IMG/VR virus record: IMGVR_UViG_3300005915_000067
Coordinates: 1 to 31,463 of that record
From: a virus
DNA length: 31,463 nucleotides
Strand: one strand, 5' to 3'
Notes under the pieces: generated by a model
The model's database searches: none
What the model saw: only the letters and a program-made list of their open reading frames with translations
Told to the model about the DNA's origin: nothing
Shown here: piece after piece, positions 6,131-14,150 of the stretch
Numbering within the stretch: position 1 is the stretch's first letter
Layout of the letters: each line of letters starts with the position of its first letter
Translations under genes and position numbers: made by a program

Positions 6131-6352
6131 CTATTCCTTCGCCGGTTTCTTCGCTGGCTTCTTCTCCAGCGCATCAAGCCGGTCCATGATGTCAGCGACA
6201 ATCTGCGCCGTCTCGTACCGCTCGTTCGCTCCACCTCGTAGAGCCTGTGCGGTCTGATCACGATTTGACTTCGGCTCAATGCCAAGCTCAGCCGCGAGCT
6301 TTGACCAGAATACGGGGATCATTCCTTTTGCCAGTGTTGCCCATCGTCCCAT
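6131..6352 (-). CDS. Small hypothetical protein with Lys/Ala/Pro tail
   Basis: 73 residues. AGGGAGGTATC precedes the ATG. The N-terminal third (ATLAKGMIPVFWSKLAAELGI) is mildly hydrophobic but interrupted by charge, so it is not a clear membrane helix. The middle is a helix with DIMDRLDALEKK, and it ends KPAKKPAKE. It is the last gene of the long late operon, 9 bases after the lipoprotein gene. No family is recognised. Confidence 0.65.
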   Translation of the reverse strand: MGRWATLAKGMIPVFWSKLAAELGIEPKSNRDQTAQALRGGANERYETAQIVADIMDRLDALEKKPAKKPAKE

Positions 6353-6361
6353 GATACCTCC

Positions 6362-7195
6362 CTAAATAGAACTCGATGGCGTCTGAACGCCACAGCCAGG
6401 ATATGGATTCGTTGGGATGTCCCACGATCTAGTCGTAGTCGCACCCATCTCATCCTCGAATGTTGCAGTGATGATCGTGTCTGTACGCTCACGGCTTCCT
6501 GTCGGCCACTTGAGCCCACACGTACCGCCGCCAGGGTATCCTTCAACGCCCCAGTCAGGCGGCGAGTATGGAAGCAGTGTCGTGTTTGTCTCAACAGGTC
6601 CGAACCACATACTGAAGAACATGAACGCATTCTGAGCAAGCGCCCCGTTAGGCATACGAACATGGTATTCATCGATGCCTGGAGGATTCGTGCCAGTGAA
6701 TGGCGGACAGAAGACGGTGTTATCCTCATAACCAAAGTACTGCACCCGTGCGTCAATCAGCTTGACGGGACCGCCTTCAAGGTCAGAAGCATAAGGGAAC
6801 GTCACGATGTATTGCTTCCTTGGATGAATCGTCCAAAGGTTCGTAATCGCATTGAGAACTGGGCGCCCGATAACCGGACCCACATTCCTCAGCCAGATCG
6901 TTTCCGTTGCCGTCTGAGAATCGCTTCCGTTAATCCACACAACCGACACCTCAAGTGGCAGCGTGTTGACAGTGACGACTAGGATGTTGTTCGTCTGCTG
7001 GTACGTGTTGCCTTCAACTGAGAACGTGTATTGCCCGCCTTCTACACCACGCGCGATCAACGTCACCTCACATGGAGGATAAGCGGAATCAGGAACGGAC
7101 AGAGTGAGTGTTCCGATAATGTCGCCGCCGATGAGACAACCACCTAGTAAGCTAAGCGACAAGACCATAAGCATCAAAAGCAGTTTGCGTTTCAT
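6362..7195 (-). CDS. Phage-encoded lipoprotein
   Basis: 277 residues. The N-terminus MKRKLLLMLMVLSLSLLGGC is a lipoprotein signal peptide with the lipobox LGGC and Cys20 as the predicted lipidated residue. The mature part is beta-rich: a repeat-like immunoglobulin or PKD-type stretch (EVTLIARGVEGGQYTFSVEGN, LPLEVSVVWING), then an aromatic central part with several cysteines (CPPFTG, GGTCGLKWP), ending GATTTRSWDIPTNPYPGCG. The product should be exported and anchored in a host membrane. Phage lipoproteins can alter the surface or block superinfection, but nothing here proves that. The start has GAGAGGAGAGAG upstream. It lies among exported and membrane proteins after the tail-fibre genes. Confidence 0.8.
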   Translation of the reverse strand: MKRKLLLMLMVLSLSLLGGCLIGGDIIGTLTLSVPDSAYPPCEVTLIARGVEGGQYTFSVEGNTYQQTNNILVVTVNTLPLEVSVVWINGSDSQTATETIWLRNVGPVIGRPVLNAITNLWTIHPRKQYIVTFPYASDLEGGPVKLIDARVQYFGYEDNTVFCPPFTGTNPPGIDEYHVRMPNGALAQNAFMFFSMWFGPVETNTTLLPYSPPDWGVEGYPGGGTCGLKWPTGSRERTDTIITATFEDEMGATTTRSWDIPTNPYPGCGVQTPSSSI

Positions 7196-7224
7196 TTCTC
7201 TCTCCTCTCAACATGAACCGCAGC

Positions 7225-7248
7225 GGGGGGAGACAAGCGGCTCCCCCC
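7225..7248 (-). other. Stable intergenic hairpin
   Basis: An eight-base-pair stem (GGGGGGAG with CTCCCCCC) encloses an eight-base loop, 37 bases after the stop of the OMP-like gene. No U-tract follows on the minus strand, so it may stabilise or process mRNA rather than terminate. T residues follow it only in the plus direction. Confidence 0.5.
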
Positions 7249-7285
7249 TTTCTGCGTAAGGAGGCACAGGTGTGAAGCTGTGCTG

Positions 7286-7816
7286 TTACAGATTGATGTC
7301 GAAGTCGACGCGCAGACCGAAGAATGGTTGAATCCCAAAGCTGCCGGCCCCTGTTGAGTCGTAAGGCAGATTCATGCCAGCCCACACCTCAAGAGGTCCA
7401 ACATATCCAAGAGCCTTGAAACTCGGAATCAGAGTGAGGAGATTGATCTTGGTCGGATACGCAACCGTGTAGGTAATGTCGCAGGCGGCTGTGAAGTTGC
7501 ATCCATAGTAGAGAGTGCCGTCCGTGTCAACCGAAACCAGTTGATCAAAGCCGATGTTGGATTCAACTCCAAAGGCACGATCATTCGTCTTACTAAGCAA
7601 GTCCGCGTCCGCATAAGCGAAACCCAGATCGATGAACCACGAATGAGAAATCCACCCCTCAAGAGTAACTCCCGCATCCAGAGTGGGCGACAATACAGCG
7701 CCACCTACAATCGGAGGAACGTTCACCTCGAACCACGGATTGATAGTCGGAGTGGCAAAAGCCACTACCCCCAAAGCAAATACGCAAATCAATGATAGAA
7801 CTAGTGCTCGTTTCAT
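7286..7816 (-). CDS. Exported protein, possible small outer-membrane beta-barrel
   Basis: 176 residues starting MKRALVLSL, with AAGGAGGG upstream; the longer frame to 7873 overlaps the previous gene and lacks a ribosome site. Residues 1-21 form a signal peptide ending VAFA. The mature chain has alternating hydrophobic and aromatic strands separated by turns (GWISHSWFIDLGFAYADADLL, LEVWAGMNLPY, FGIQPFFGLRVDFDINL), resembling a small outer-membrane barrel. The last residue is Leu rather than the usual Phe or Trp. It may modify the infected cell's surface, or it could be a periplasmic beta protein. It overlaps no neighbour and lies after a holin candidate. Confidence 0.7.
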   Translation of the reverse strand: MKRALVLSLICVFALGVVAFATPTINPWFEVNVPPIVGGAVLSPTLDAGVTLEGWISHSWFIDLGFAYADADLLSKTNDRAFGVESNIGFDQLVSVDTDGTLYYGCNFTAACDITYTVAYPTKINLLTLIPSFKALGYVGPLEVWAGMNLPYDSTGAGSFGIQPFFGLRVDFDINL

Positions 7817-7817
7817 G

Positions 7818-8087
7818 CTATCCCTCCTTGTGAGTAAACTCGCCGATGAGATTCTTGAATGCGACAAAACCATTAATCATCCCAGTCGCACCCTTGACCA
7901 TCATCGACACAATCGATTCTCTAAATCCGAGGCCCAGCATTCCTTCTTCCAATGCTGCAAGAACGGCCTTCAGCTTCTCTTCTCCAAACCCAGGCGTCTC
8001 GAATTGCTTCACCAACGCAGTGATGAATGCAATCGCAACCGGAATGGCTGCAAGGACTTCCGGGATATAACTAAGCCACTTCAACAT
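7818..8087 (-). CDS. Small membrane protein, holin candidate
   Basis: 89 residues starting MLKWLSYIPEVLAAIP; TGGAGG precedes this ATG, which I prefer to the in-frame ATG seven codons upstream. One hydrophobic segment (residues ~8-25, VLAAIPVAIAFITALV) is followed by FETPGFGEEKLKAVLAALEEG, a pattern seen in some small phage holin-like proteins. A second, weaker hydrophobic stretch comes later. Location after the tail fibres fits a lysis cassette. The holin assignment is tentative. Confidence 0.6.
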   Translation of the reverse strand: MLKWLSYIPEVLAAIPVAIAFITALVKQFETPGFGEEKLKAVLAALEEGMLGLGFRESIVSMMVKGATGMINGFVAFKNLIGEFTHKEG

Positions 8088-8117
8088 ATTGTAACCTCCA
8101 TAAGACACGCACGTGGA

Positions 8118-8558
8118 TTATACATCTTTTGCTTCAACAACAACGAATGACGTATTCGCGATCACGTCACGGCGAATGCCGAACCCTACTGAGAACGACA
8201 CGTAGACCTCTGCAACGTATTGCCCCGCTGATAGCTCTCCCTCGATCTCTACCGCCTCTGAGTAGGACAGAGAGCCCTTCCTCATCACCTCCGACCTGCT
8301 GATACTCAGGCATGGAATCTCTCCATTGTCTTGCCGATAGATCGAGATCGTGATCTCAGCAGGCATCGTCTTTGCCACACGCCGCACAATGTTCACCGTC
8401 ACGTCTTGGTCGTTGGTCGTGACCGTCTTGACGTACATCTTTGGAATCGATAGCCATGCTGAATCTGGGAGAATGAACGCATTCGAGAGAACTGAGAGGC
8501 CTATGCCAATGACTAACATCACGGCAACCCACACCGCTGCGTCTTTGAATTTATCCAT
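8118..8558 (-). CDS. Membrane-anchored beta-rich protein
   Basis: 146 residues from the ATG at 8558, which overlaps the preceding gene by 8 bases; an ATG five codons upstream is possible. Residues ~8-30 form one membrane helix (VAVMLVIGIGLSVLSNAFIL). The rest, about 110 residues, is a beta-rich domain (DVTVNIVRRV, EITISIYRQ, GQYVAEVYVSFSVGFG) likely facing the outside or periplasm. No family is recognised. It sits between two multi-span or hydrophobic small proteins and could act in lysis or surface alteration. Confidence 0.65.
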   Translation of the reverse strand: MDKFKDAAVWVAVMLVIGIGLSVLSNAFILPDSAWLSIPKMYVKTVTTNDQDVTVNIVRRVAKTMPAEITISIYRQDNGEIPCLSISRSEVMRKGSLSYSEAVEIEGELSAGQYVAEVYVSFSVGFGIRRDVIANTSFVVVEAKDV

Positions 8559-8829
8559 TGGGTTTCTTTCCATTCTTCCCGACCAGTCCCTTGAAAGGAT
8601 TAAAACCAAACAGCCAGCCGAAGACCGCGCCTGTCAGAGCGTGTACCGCCCACGGCGTAGCGTACGCGGCACTGAACGCATCCCAGCTAACGCTCCCAGC
8701 CCATACGACGATCACGAGGATCGCGCATATATGCCGGGTAGGATCTTCCTTGGCATCTATTCTCCCCCTCACGATCCATCCGACGATTGCTCCAATCAGA
8801 AACGATACTCCACCAATGATCCACTGCAT
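8551..8829 (-). CDS. Multi-span small membrane protein, holin candidate
   Basis: 92 residues. Three hydrophobic segments are visible: residues ~2-20 (IIGGVSFLIGAIVGWIV), ~34-52 (ICAILVIVVWAGSVSW) and ~60-75 (VHALTGAVFGWLFG). They are followed by a basic tail GLVGKNGKKPNG. Size, spans and a charged C-terminus suit a class I holin. The GGAGGAAGGTG upstream region lies a little far from the ATG. No endolysin is recognisable beside it, so the role is inferred from topology and position only. Confidence 0.65.
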   Translation of the reverse strand: MQWIIGGVSFLIGAIVGWIVRGRIDAKEDPTRHICAILVIVVWAGSVSWDAFSAAYATPWAVHALTGAVFGWLFGFNPFKGLVGKNGKKPNG

Positions 8830-8850
8830 TGCGCGGCACCTTCCTCCCCC

Positions 8851-9189
8851 TTATTTGGGGTCTCCACCGCTCTCCTCGCTTCCCTTCTCAGGCCATGTCA
8901 ATACGCTCTTCTTTGGTTGTTTGTGATCCATTTTAGCGGTCCAGGTTTCAACCGCTCCCACTGCCTTCACTCGCTTGCCAATCTTGCCGAGAATCGAGTC
9001 TTTCAGAAGGAAGGCCTCTGCTAGTTCCTTCTTTGAGCTGTTGAACTCTCTCTCGGCCATCTGTGTTGCCATCTCAGCGTTCTTGCGGATCTCAACCATC
9101 CGCGCTTGCTTCTCTTGAAGCGCCGTGATCTCCATGTACTTCGCTGTCAACTGAAAATGTTCTAGCTCGGTTAGCTTTGCTTCTGGCAT
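8851..9189 (-). CDS. Coiled-coil hypothetical protein
   Basis: 112 residues, preceded by AAGGAGAGAAC. Residues ~5-65 are a continuous charged helix with heptad-like spacing (LTELEHFQLTAKYMEITAL, MVEIRKNAEMATQMAEREF). The C-terminal part has a short strand (KAVGAVETWTAKMD) and a disordered tail. It has no signal peptide or membrane helix. No family is recognised; it may be a small structural or lysis-accessory protein. Confidence 0.65.
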   Translation of the reverse strand: MPEAKLTELEHFQLTAKYMEITALQEKQARMVEIRKNAEMATQMAEREFNSSKKELAEAFLLKDSILGKIGKRVKAVGAVETWTAKMDHKQPKKSVLTWPEKGSEESGGDPK

Positions 9190-9198
9190 GTTCTCTCC

Positions 9199-9618
9199 TT
9201 ACCACTCGTGCCGGATAAAGAACTCCGGCTGGAATACATAATGTCCAAGACGATTAGTGCATAACTGATTGAATACGGATATTCCGGCCCACCACTCGCT
9301 CGCAATCATGAGTTGTAATCGTGGTCGCAGTTTTAGGACGTAGAAAGTGAAGCCTCTCAAAGACCTTGGCGTAATGAATGTGAACTGCCCGGCCTCCCAC
9401 TCTAAGGATAGCTCTATGCCGTCATAGATCTCTTCATGGACTCCTCGGGCTCCAAAGTACGGTAGTGGCCCTGTTAGTTGATAGATAGAGTTATAGGAAC
9501 CGCGAGCACCAAAGTATTGAATCCGCGCATCAGGTTGAAAGAATATGGTTACATTGTTTGCACACACCCCAACGCTGAGCAAGATAATTATTGCTGCTGC
9601 GATCAGTCGTGTTTTCAT
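9199..9618 (-). CDS. Exported protein with a duplicated YFGARG motif
   Basis: 139 residues starting MKTRLIAAAIIILLSVGVCA, a signal peptide with cleavage expected after Ala20. AAGGAGGCACG precedes this ATG; the longer frame to 9654 lacks a ribosome site. Two near-copies of a 19-residue unit follow, each containing YFGARG (residues 35-40 and 54-59). The remainder is beta-rich and aromatic (IELSLEWEAGQFTFITP, LQLMIASEWWAGISVF) and ends RHEW. An outer-membrane or periplasmic location is likely. No family is recognised. Confidence 0.7.
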   Translation of the reverse strand: MKTRLIAAAIIILLSVGVCANNVTIFFQPDARIQYFGARGSYNSIYQLTGPLPYFGARGVHEEIYDGIELSLEWEAGQFTFITPRSLRGFTFYVLKLRPRLQLMIASEWWAGISVFNQLCTNRLGHYVFQPEFFIRHEW

Positions 9619-9655
9619 TTCGTGCCTCCTTGTTTCACGGCATATTATAACCATT

Positions 9656-11914
9656 TCACGCGATGTACCCTATTACCCACACCTCAGTCGATGAAGTCGC
9701 CCCGGCTTTCCATTCCACTATTCCACTAGCATCTGTTATACACAGCGCGTAATTGTTCTCTTGGTCAATAGCACAACGACAGCCGAAGACTCCCGGATTC
9801 GTATGCACGTCTTCGTCTTGTTCCCATGATTCTCCATTAGGCCTGAATCTGTAGCCACACTGAATTCCATTGTCTTCTACTAACAAGATTACTAATGCTC
9901 TTCGAGCACCAATTACAGAAGATAGATCAAGATCCGTCCACGAGGTCGGGGCGTTCGCATTGTAGACACGAGTGTATGTATCGTTCGCATCCAACCATCT
10001 AAACGCTCCGTCTGTTGCAAGGTGTGTCTTAGTTGTTGTATCACCACCATGCGCTAGGAGTATCCCATAGTCAGATCGAAGCTCTACTTGGTTGTTGGCT
10101 GTTGACCCTGCGTAGACGATTACTCCAGTTGATTGTAAGTACATACAACCGTTAGTAGTTGCAGCCAAATCCGAATAAAATAAGCCGTCGATCCCGATAG
10201 CGGCATTATGAGTTGCCCCTGGCTTGAACTGTAGATTGCCATCAAGATAGATCTGTGTAGTCCTCACTGAATTGCCGTCAATTTCTGTAGTGCCAACGGT
10301 GTCCAGCGTTGCGAGGTTCCCCTGCCCAGCAATCGCCGCCGCCGTATTGGCAGAGGTCTGATCGGCGTTCGCGTCTGTGCATTTGGCATCTGTTCGCCCT
10401 ACAACTAGAGACCCAGTCGTGATCTTCCCAGCATCGAGATTCGGAATGTATGCCGTGCCAAGAACCGCCCCAGCCCACGTACTCCCTGCGCCTGTGATAG
10501 TAATGTTTGAACATGAGAATAAGCCTGCTGCGGTCAGAGACGTATTCACTCCTTGGAATGAGATATTCGCGCCGTCAAACATAAAGTATCTGTCGCCGGA
10601 AGTTACCCCGCCGTCACCCATGTATGCGCGTGGCGTTCCTGCGTTGTACTGCAGCTGAATCCCTTGGTTTTGCCACACCGCACTATTGATGTTGATCGAC
10701 GCCGAAGACGAGACAACCGTGATGTGGCCAGCCGTGATGTCGGTCGTTGCGACTCGGCTATACCCGCCACCATCGGCGATATCTCCCAGGTCTCCAGTCG
10801 CTGCGGAGAGAAGAATATGGCCTGCGCTTACGTCGGTCTTGAGGACCTTGCTGTAGGTAGCTCCGTCGTCAATGTCGTCAATGTCGCCTGTAGCTTCAGT
10901 GAGAAGGATGTGACCAGCCGTAATATCTGTAGTCAAAACGCGGCTATAGGTTCCGCCGTCAACCACATCGTCAAGATCATTCGTCCCGATGATGTAGGCA
11001 GTGAAAGACAGCTTGTCCGCTGTGATCACCCCCGCCTTGATCATCGGCGCACGAATCTCGTTCGTCGCAATGATGTACTCAGCAAGCACGAGGACGGCTA
11101 TAATGAATTCGTTGTCTCCTTCTGCTGGAAGGAACCCGGCCCCGCCATTGTCTTCGATGTCGGGTGTAGTGCTGATAACCTCGTTCGTCCCATCTGTCCC
11201 GACAGCATAGGCTCGGTACTTGTATGCAGATGTCGTGGTTAGACTTTTGTGAATGTAGGCAGTCTGAGGTACGTTCGGGATTGGGACCCATGCACCGAAG
11301 CCCGCGCCTTCGTTCTTATCCTCAGCATACTCAAGTTCGTAGTGACTGAAGCCGCCCCATGCCGGATCAGGCGTGTTGAAGACGATCCCGATGATGCCGT
11401 CACCGAGGACAATCCCATCACCTGAAACCGAGTCGTCGAAGATCAAGCCGGTAGCATCGTCTGGGATACCAGAAGTAGGAACGACTGAACCAGAGGTTGC
11501 GTGTACTTCAGAAGACGCAGGACTCTCATTCCCCGTCCGGTCAAGCGCAGTCACGACGAAGTATCGAGCGGTCCCGGCTGTGATAGGCTCATCGGTGTAC
11601 TCGTCAACCGGACCGACTACCTTGAAATCCGTGTAGGTTGCTGGATTCGAGATATCAATACCTGCACCAGTGTGGTAATAGATCCGATGCCATCTAAGGT
11701 CAGTCATTGCCGTGCCGTCGATGTTCGTTGTAGGGAGTGTCCACGTGATTCGAATCCCTGAAGCAATGGCCGTTGCGACTACACCCGTAGGAGTAGCAGG
11801 AGAGACTTCATCCCCAACAGCAGTGATCGAAGCCTCTGCAAACTCGCTCGCATACTGCATTGGATACGAGCGCGAGTGAAGCATCAGCTCAAGATTCGAT
11901 CGGTCGTTAGGCAT
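9656..11914 (-). CDS. Tail fibre / receptor-binding protein with fibronectin domains and 31-residue repeats
   Basis: 752 residues. Residues ~35-140 are a fibronectin type III domain (PTGVVATAIASGIRITW ... ARYFVVTALDRTGNESPAS). A second FN3-like domain lies at ~150-255 (FSHYELEYAEDKN, YKYRAYAVG). A helical stalk (VLVLAEYIIATNEIRAPMI) leads to three 31-residue repeats at ~313-405. The distal part is a beta-rich shaft, ending in a compact beta domain from ~640 (SWTDLDLSSVIGARRALV ... WVIGYIA) likely to bind the receptor. AGGAGAATAG precedes the ATG and the gene overlaps the spike gene by 8 bases. The position after the tail-tip genes supports an adsorption role. Confidence 0.8.
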   Translation of the reverse strand: MPNDRSNLELMLHSRSYPMQYASEFAEASITAVGDEVSPATPTGVVATAIASGIRITWTLPTTNIDGTAMTDLRWHRIYYHTGAGIDISNPATYTDFKVVGPVDEYTDEPITAGTARYFVVTALDRTGNESPASSEVHATSGSVVPTSGIPDDATGLIFDDSVSGDGIVLGDGIIGIVFNTPDPAWGGFSHYELEYAEDKNEGAGFGAWVPIPNVPQTAYIHKSLTTTSAYKYRAYAVGTDGTNEVISTTPDIEDNGGAGFLPAEGDNEFIIAVLVLAEYIIATNEIRAPMIKAGVITADKLSFTAYIIGTNDLDDVVDGGTYSRVLTTDITAGHILLTEATGDIDDIDDGATYSKVLKTDVSAGHILLSAATGDLGDIADGGGYSRVATTDITAGHITVVSSSASININSAVWQNQGIQLQYNAGTPRAYMGDGGVTSGDRYFMFDGANISFQGVNTSLTAAGLFSCSNITITGAGSTWAGAVLGTAYIPNLDAGKITTGSLVVGRTDAKCTDANADQTSANTAAAIAGQGNLATLDTVGTTEIDGNSVRTTQIYLDGNLQFKPGATHNAAIGIDGLFYSDLAATTNGCMYLQSTGVIVYAGSTANNQVELRSDYGILLAHGGDTTTKTHLATDGAFRWLDANDTYTRVYNANAPTSWTDLDLSSVIGARRALVILLVEDNGIQCGYRFRPNGESWEQDEDVHTNPGVFGCRCAIDQENNYALCITDASGIVEWKAGATSSTEVWVIGYIA
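10700..10978. repeat. Three 93-bp coding repeats in the tail fibre gene
   Basis: Units 10886-10978, 10793-10885 and 10700-10792 each encode 31 residues of the form D(L/I)xD(I/V)xDGxxYS(R/K)Vxx TD(I/V)xAGHI. The protein repeat is clear, while the nucleotide copies have diverged, so this is an old duplication. Confidence 0.85.
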
Positions 11915-13136
11915 CTATTCTCCTATTCGATTGTGATGGTTTCCTAGCCTCTAGCATCTCTACTCGATCAACCAATTCTCGAATACATCCCTCTAGGAAT
12001 CCGACTTGGTCGTTGAATCCATAGCCAGAGATGTTTCCTTCTTCGTCATAATGAATGACATCTCCGAGAGCTTCCTGCGTTCCAGGAGAGTCAAGGATTG
12101 GCCCAAGATGCTTACGTGCCCACTGTGGCAATCCGCGTCTTTCTTCTCTCAACCCTTCGGCGTGTGTGTCGATAAACTCAAGCATCCCTTTGTCTGGGCA
12201 TGTGCGCAATTTGCCGTGGCGATAAGCGTCGCCTTGGATTGTCTTTGTGCCATCTTCACCGTCAACGATCTCGCCACCGAATGCCTTAACCCAACGCGCT
12301 TGGCTGAAATGCTTGATCGTCGCTGTGCGTATTTCATCTGCGGACACGAAAGGTTTCTTCGTGAACTCAAATAGCTTGAACGACTTGAGTTTGTCAATCA
12401 TACCCGCGCCAGATACCTCGATAGGATTCTCTTTGAAGGCATAGGTAGAGGGATGGCTGTCATATCCATCGGCGATCATGTTTCCTGAGCCGGAGTTGAC
12501 ATCGAGGATTTGGCCGGGCGCTGTTGTTCCGATGCCGACGTTGCCCGCACTTGTTATTCTAACTCGTTCGTTATACCCCCCTGTATAAAACCTTATCCCG
12601 CCACTAGCAATCCCATTATAAATAGAAAAACCTGCATGACCGCTTGAATCATAACCAAAATAACCCAATTGTGTCGTGGAATTGCGATAGAATCTGAACA
12701 ATGACACCGCGTCCGCGTCACTGGATGCTCCTGTGTCATCTATTCTCACATCTGGGCCTGCCGCACCTGCAATATGCAACGCCGCCCCCGGACTCGCCGT
12801 CCCGATACCAACAAAGCCATCAGATCCTTGAATAAATAAGGCATTCTCTGCACCAACACCCTCAATGCGAAAGTCCTTATCTGCTCCGCTCTCATTGAAA
12901 ACAGCAGCGCCGTCAATCCCTAGAGTAGACCCATCCCATGTCCCGGCAGCGGCGGCAGAGAGAAGGCCGCTTGCGCCGGTGTAAACAAGTCGACCTGCCG
13001 TCAACGCATCTGCGGTGAGATTCTGCGCGCGGATGTCGAATGCGCCTGCATCCCAGTTAGCGGTAAGCGCTGTCGTGCCATCTCTACTTACAAAGGTGGT
13101 TGTGGTCCCCCCCGGTATTCTATCTGGCAGTGGCAT
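11907..13136 (-). CDS. Tail spike/fibre with S74-like C-terminal chaperone region
   Basis: 409 residues, with AGGAGGTAAGA before the ATG. The first ~235 residues are a beta-rich shaft containing two copies of the fibre motif VGIGT(A/T)(S/A)PG (FVGIGTASPG and NVGIGTTAPG). From about residue 215 follows SGNMIADGYDSHPSTYAFKEN, which resembles the start of intramolecular chaperone (Peptidase_S74) domains. The protein ends in a helical segment (LEGCIRELVDRVEMLEARK) as those domains do. S74 domains trimerise the fibre and often release themselves. Here the usual Ser-Asp-Lys region reads STYAFKEN, so self-cleavage is uncertain. Confidence 0.75.
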   Translation of the reverse strand: MPLPDRIPGGTTTTFVSRDGTTALTANWDAGAFDIRAQNLTADALTAGRLVYTGASGLLSAAAAGTWDGSTLGIDGAAVFNESGADKDFRIEGVGAENALFIQGSDGFVGIGTASPGAALHIAGAAGPDVRIDDTGASSDADAVSLFRFYRNSTTQLGYFGYDSSGHAGFSIYNGIASGGIRFYTGGYNERVRITSAGNVGIGTTAPGQILDVNSGSGNMIADGYDSHPSTYAFKENPIEVSGAGMIDKLKSFKLFEFTKKPFVSADEIRTATIKHFSQARWVKAFGGEIVDGEDGTKTIQGDAYRHGKLRTCPDKGMLEFIDTHAEGLREERRGLPQWARKHLGPILDSPGTQEALGDVIHYDEEGNISGYGFNDQVGFLEGCIRELVDRVEMLEARKPSQSNRRIDA

Positions 13137-13145
13137 TCTTACCTC

Positions 13146-13544
13146 CTAGGTAGGCGTGACTTTTTGTTCGATTGCGTTAATCACGATGTCTACTGTGTCG
13201 TCATTGTCATTGTCTACGATGAATCTCATGTAGAGAGCATCGCACCACACCGGAACGCTCTTCCGAACGGTATTCCCTGCATCACACGTGACTGTGAAGT
13301 TCCCATCTTCGACAGCCCCATAGTCAACCGCTTGCAGAAACGCTGCGTCTGTATCAAGAGACGAGCAGCGGATATGAACGGTGACATCCCCCTCCGATGC
13401 TGCCTGAAACGTAATGACAGCCTCTACGCAGAACTGCGACCTCTTCTCCAGATTTGTCGTCTCACAGTCACCTTCTGCGGTAGAAGTCCCCGCCGCCTTT
13501 GCACTCACATTTATGACTTCTGTTGGGCTCTTAGATAGTGCCAT
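13146..13544 (-). CDS. Small beta-rich virion-associated protein
   Basis: 132 residues, preceded by AGGAGGAAGA. The sequence alternates strands and turns (EVINVSAKAAGTSTAEGD, FCVEAVITFQAASEGDVTVH, LYMRFIVDNDNDDTVDIVI), suggesting a beta sandwich. It resembles in style the small virion protein encoded at 23904-24287. It lies between the tail-tip genes and the spike, so a baseplate or fibre accessory role is likely. No family is recognised. Confidence 0.65.
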   Translation of the reverse strand: MALSKSPTEVINVSAKAAGTSTAEGDCETTNLEKRSQFCVEAVITFQAASEGDVTVHIRCSSLDTDAAFLQAVDYGAVEDGNFTVTCDAGNTVRKSVPVWCDALYMRFIVDNDNDDTVDIVINAIEQKVTPT

Positions 13545-13552
13545 TCTTCCTC

Positions 13553-14149
13553 CTAGTCAACCAAGCGGTATGCGGTGTATTCGCACCACAGATCAATAAT
13601 GTGCAACGGGCCTGTACACTCTCCGCCCCCGCCAAGGTTCACCGCAATCTTCACGATCACCGTATCCCCCGCTACAATCGGGTACGTCGCCTCATTGTAG
13701 TCAATAGTGCCTGACACCACGTTGGCTTTGTTTATAGCCTCGTCGCCGCCTGTCAGGTCCAATAGCATGGCCACGCTCTGTCCGAGATCCGCCCCAGTCT
13801 CTCCGTCTGCTATCCCGTGCACCGTGCATGTGAACGAAACATCATCCCCATCGTCTTCGGCGATCTCATTCTGAACCAACGCCTTGAGAGTCATGTCACT
13901 TGCGGCATTCCAATCATTCGGCACTTGGAAAGAAACAAGCGCATACTCTGCGTCAGCGTTGAAGTCAATCGACGGAGCGCCAGTGATTGCGGAAATCGTT
14001 ACAGTCCCGCCGCCTGTTTGGATAGGCAGTTGGATATTCCTAGTCCCAGTCCCGTCAATCGCATCGAAGTTGTCATTTATCTTCTGATGCCACGAGGTCT
14101 CCCTGTGCGATGGCTTGTAGAGAAGCCCGTGCGTTGTCGTCGCTCCCAT
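13553..14149 (-). CDS. Beta-rich tail-tip or fibre-attachment protein
   Basis: 198 residues, preceded by GGGAGGTAAC. It starts MGATTTHGLLYKPSHRETSW, then INDNFDAIDGTG, a motif often seen at the N-termini of phage fibre or baseplate-attachment proteins. Strands follow through residue 198 (EYALVSFQVPNDWNAASDMTL, DTVIVKIAVNLGG, IIDLWCEYTAYRLVD), consistent with a beta sandwich. It sits directly after the 563-residue tail protein (2 bases apart). Function is inferred from position. Confidence 0.65.
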   Translation of the reverse strand: MGATTTHGLLYKPSHRETSWHQKINDNFDAIDGTGTRNIQLPIQTGGGTVTISAITGAPSIDFNADAEYALVSFQVPNDWNAASDMTLKALVQNEIAEDDGDDVSFTCTVHGIADGETGADLGQSVAMLLDLTGGDEAINKANVVSGTIDYNEATYPIVAGDTVIVKIAVNLGGGGECTGPLHIIDLWCEYTAYRLVD

Positions 14150-14150
14150 G

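Noticed and set aside
6010-6285. N-terminal extension of the 53-residue gene
   Set aside because: It would be read through the terminator and promoter, is very Arg-rich, and the internal ATG has a good Shine-Dalgarno sequence.
7225-7248. Rho-independent terminator after the OMP-like gene
   Set aside because: The hairpin is strong but no T-run follows on the transcribed strand, so it is listed only as a hairpin.
8350-9024. Plus-strand open frame of 224 codons
   Set aside because: It is antisense to three minus-strand genes with good starts, and its translation has no recognisable pattern.
9644-9649. TATAAT upstream of the gene at 9199-9618
   Set aside because: A perfect -10 hexamer but no acceptable -35 box at 16-18 bases and no extended -10, so a promoter is not claimed.
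10664-11242. Plus-strand open frame of 192 codons
   Set aside because: It mirrors the repeat region of the tail fibre gene and lacks a ribosome site.
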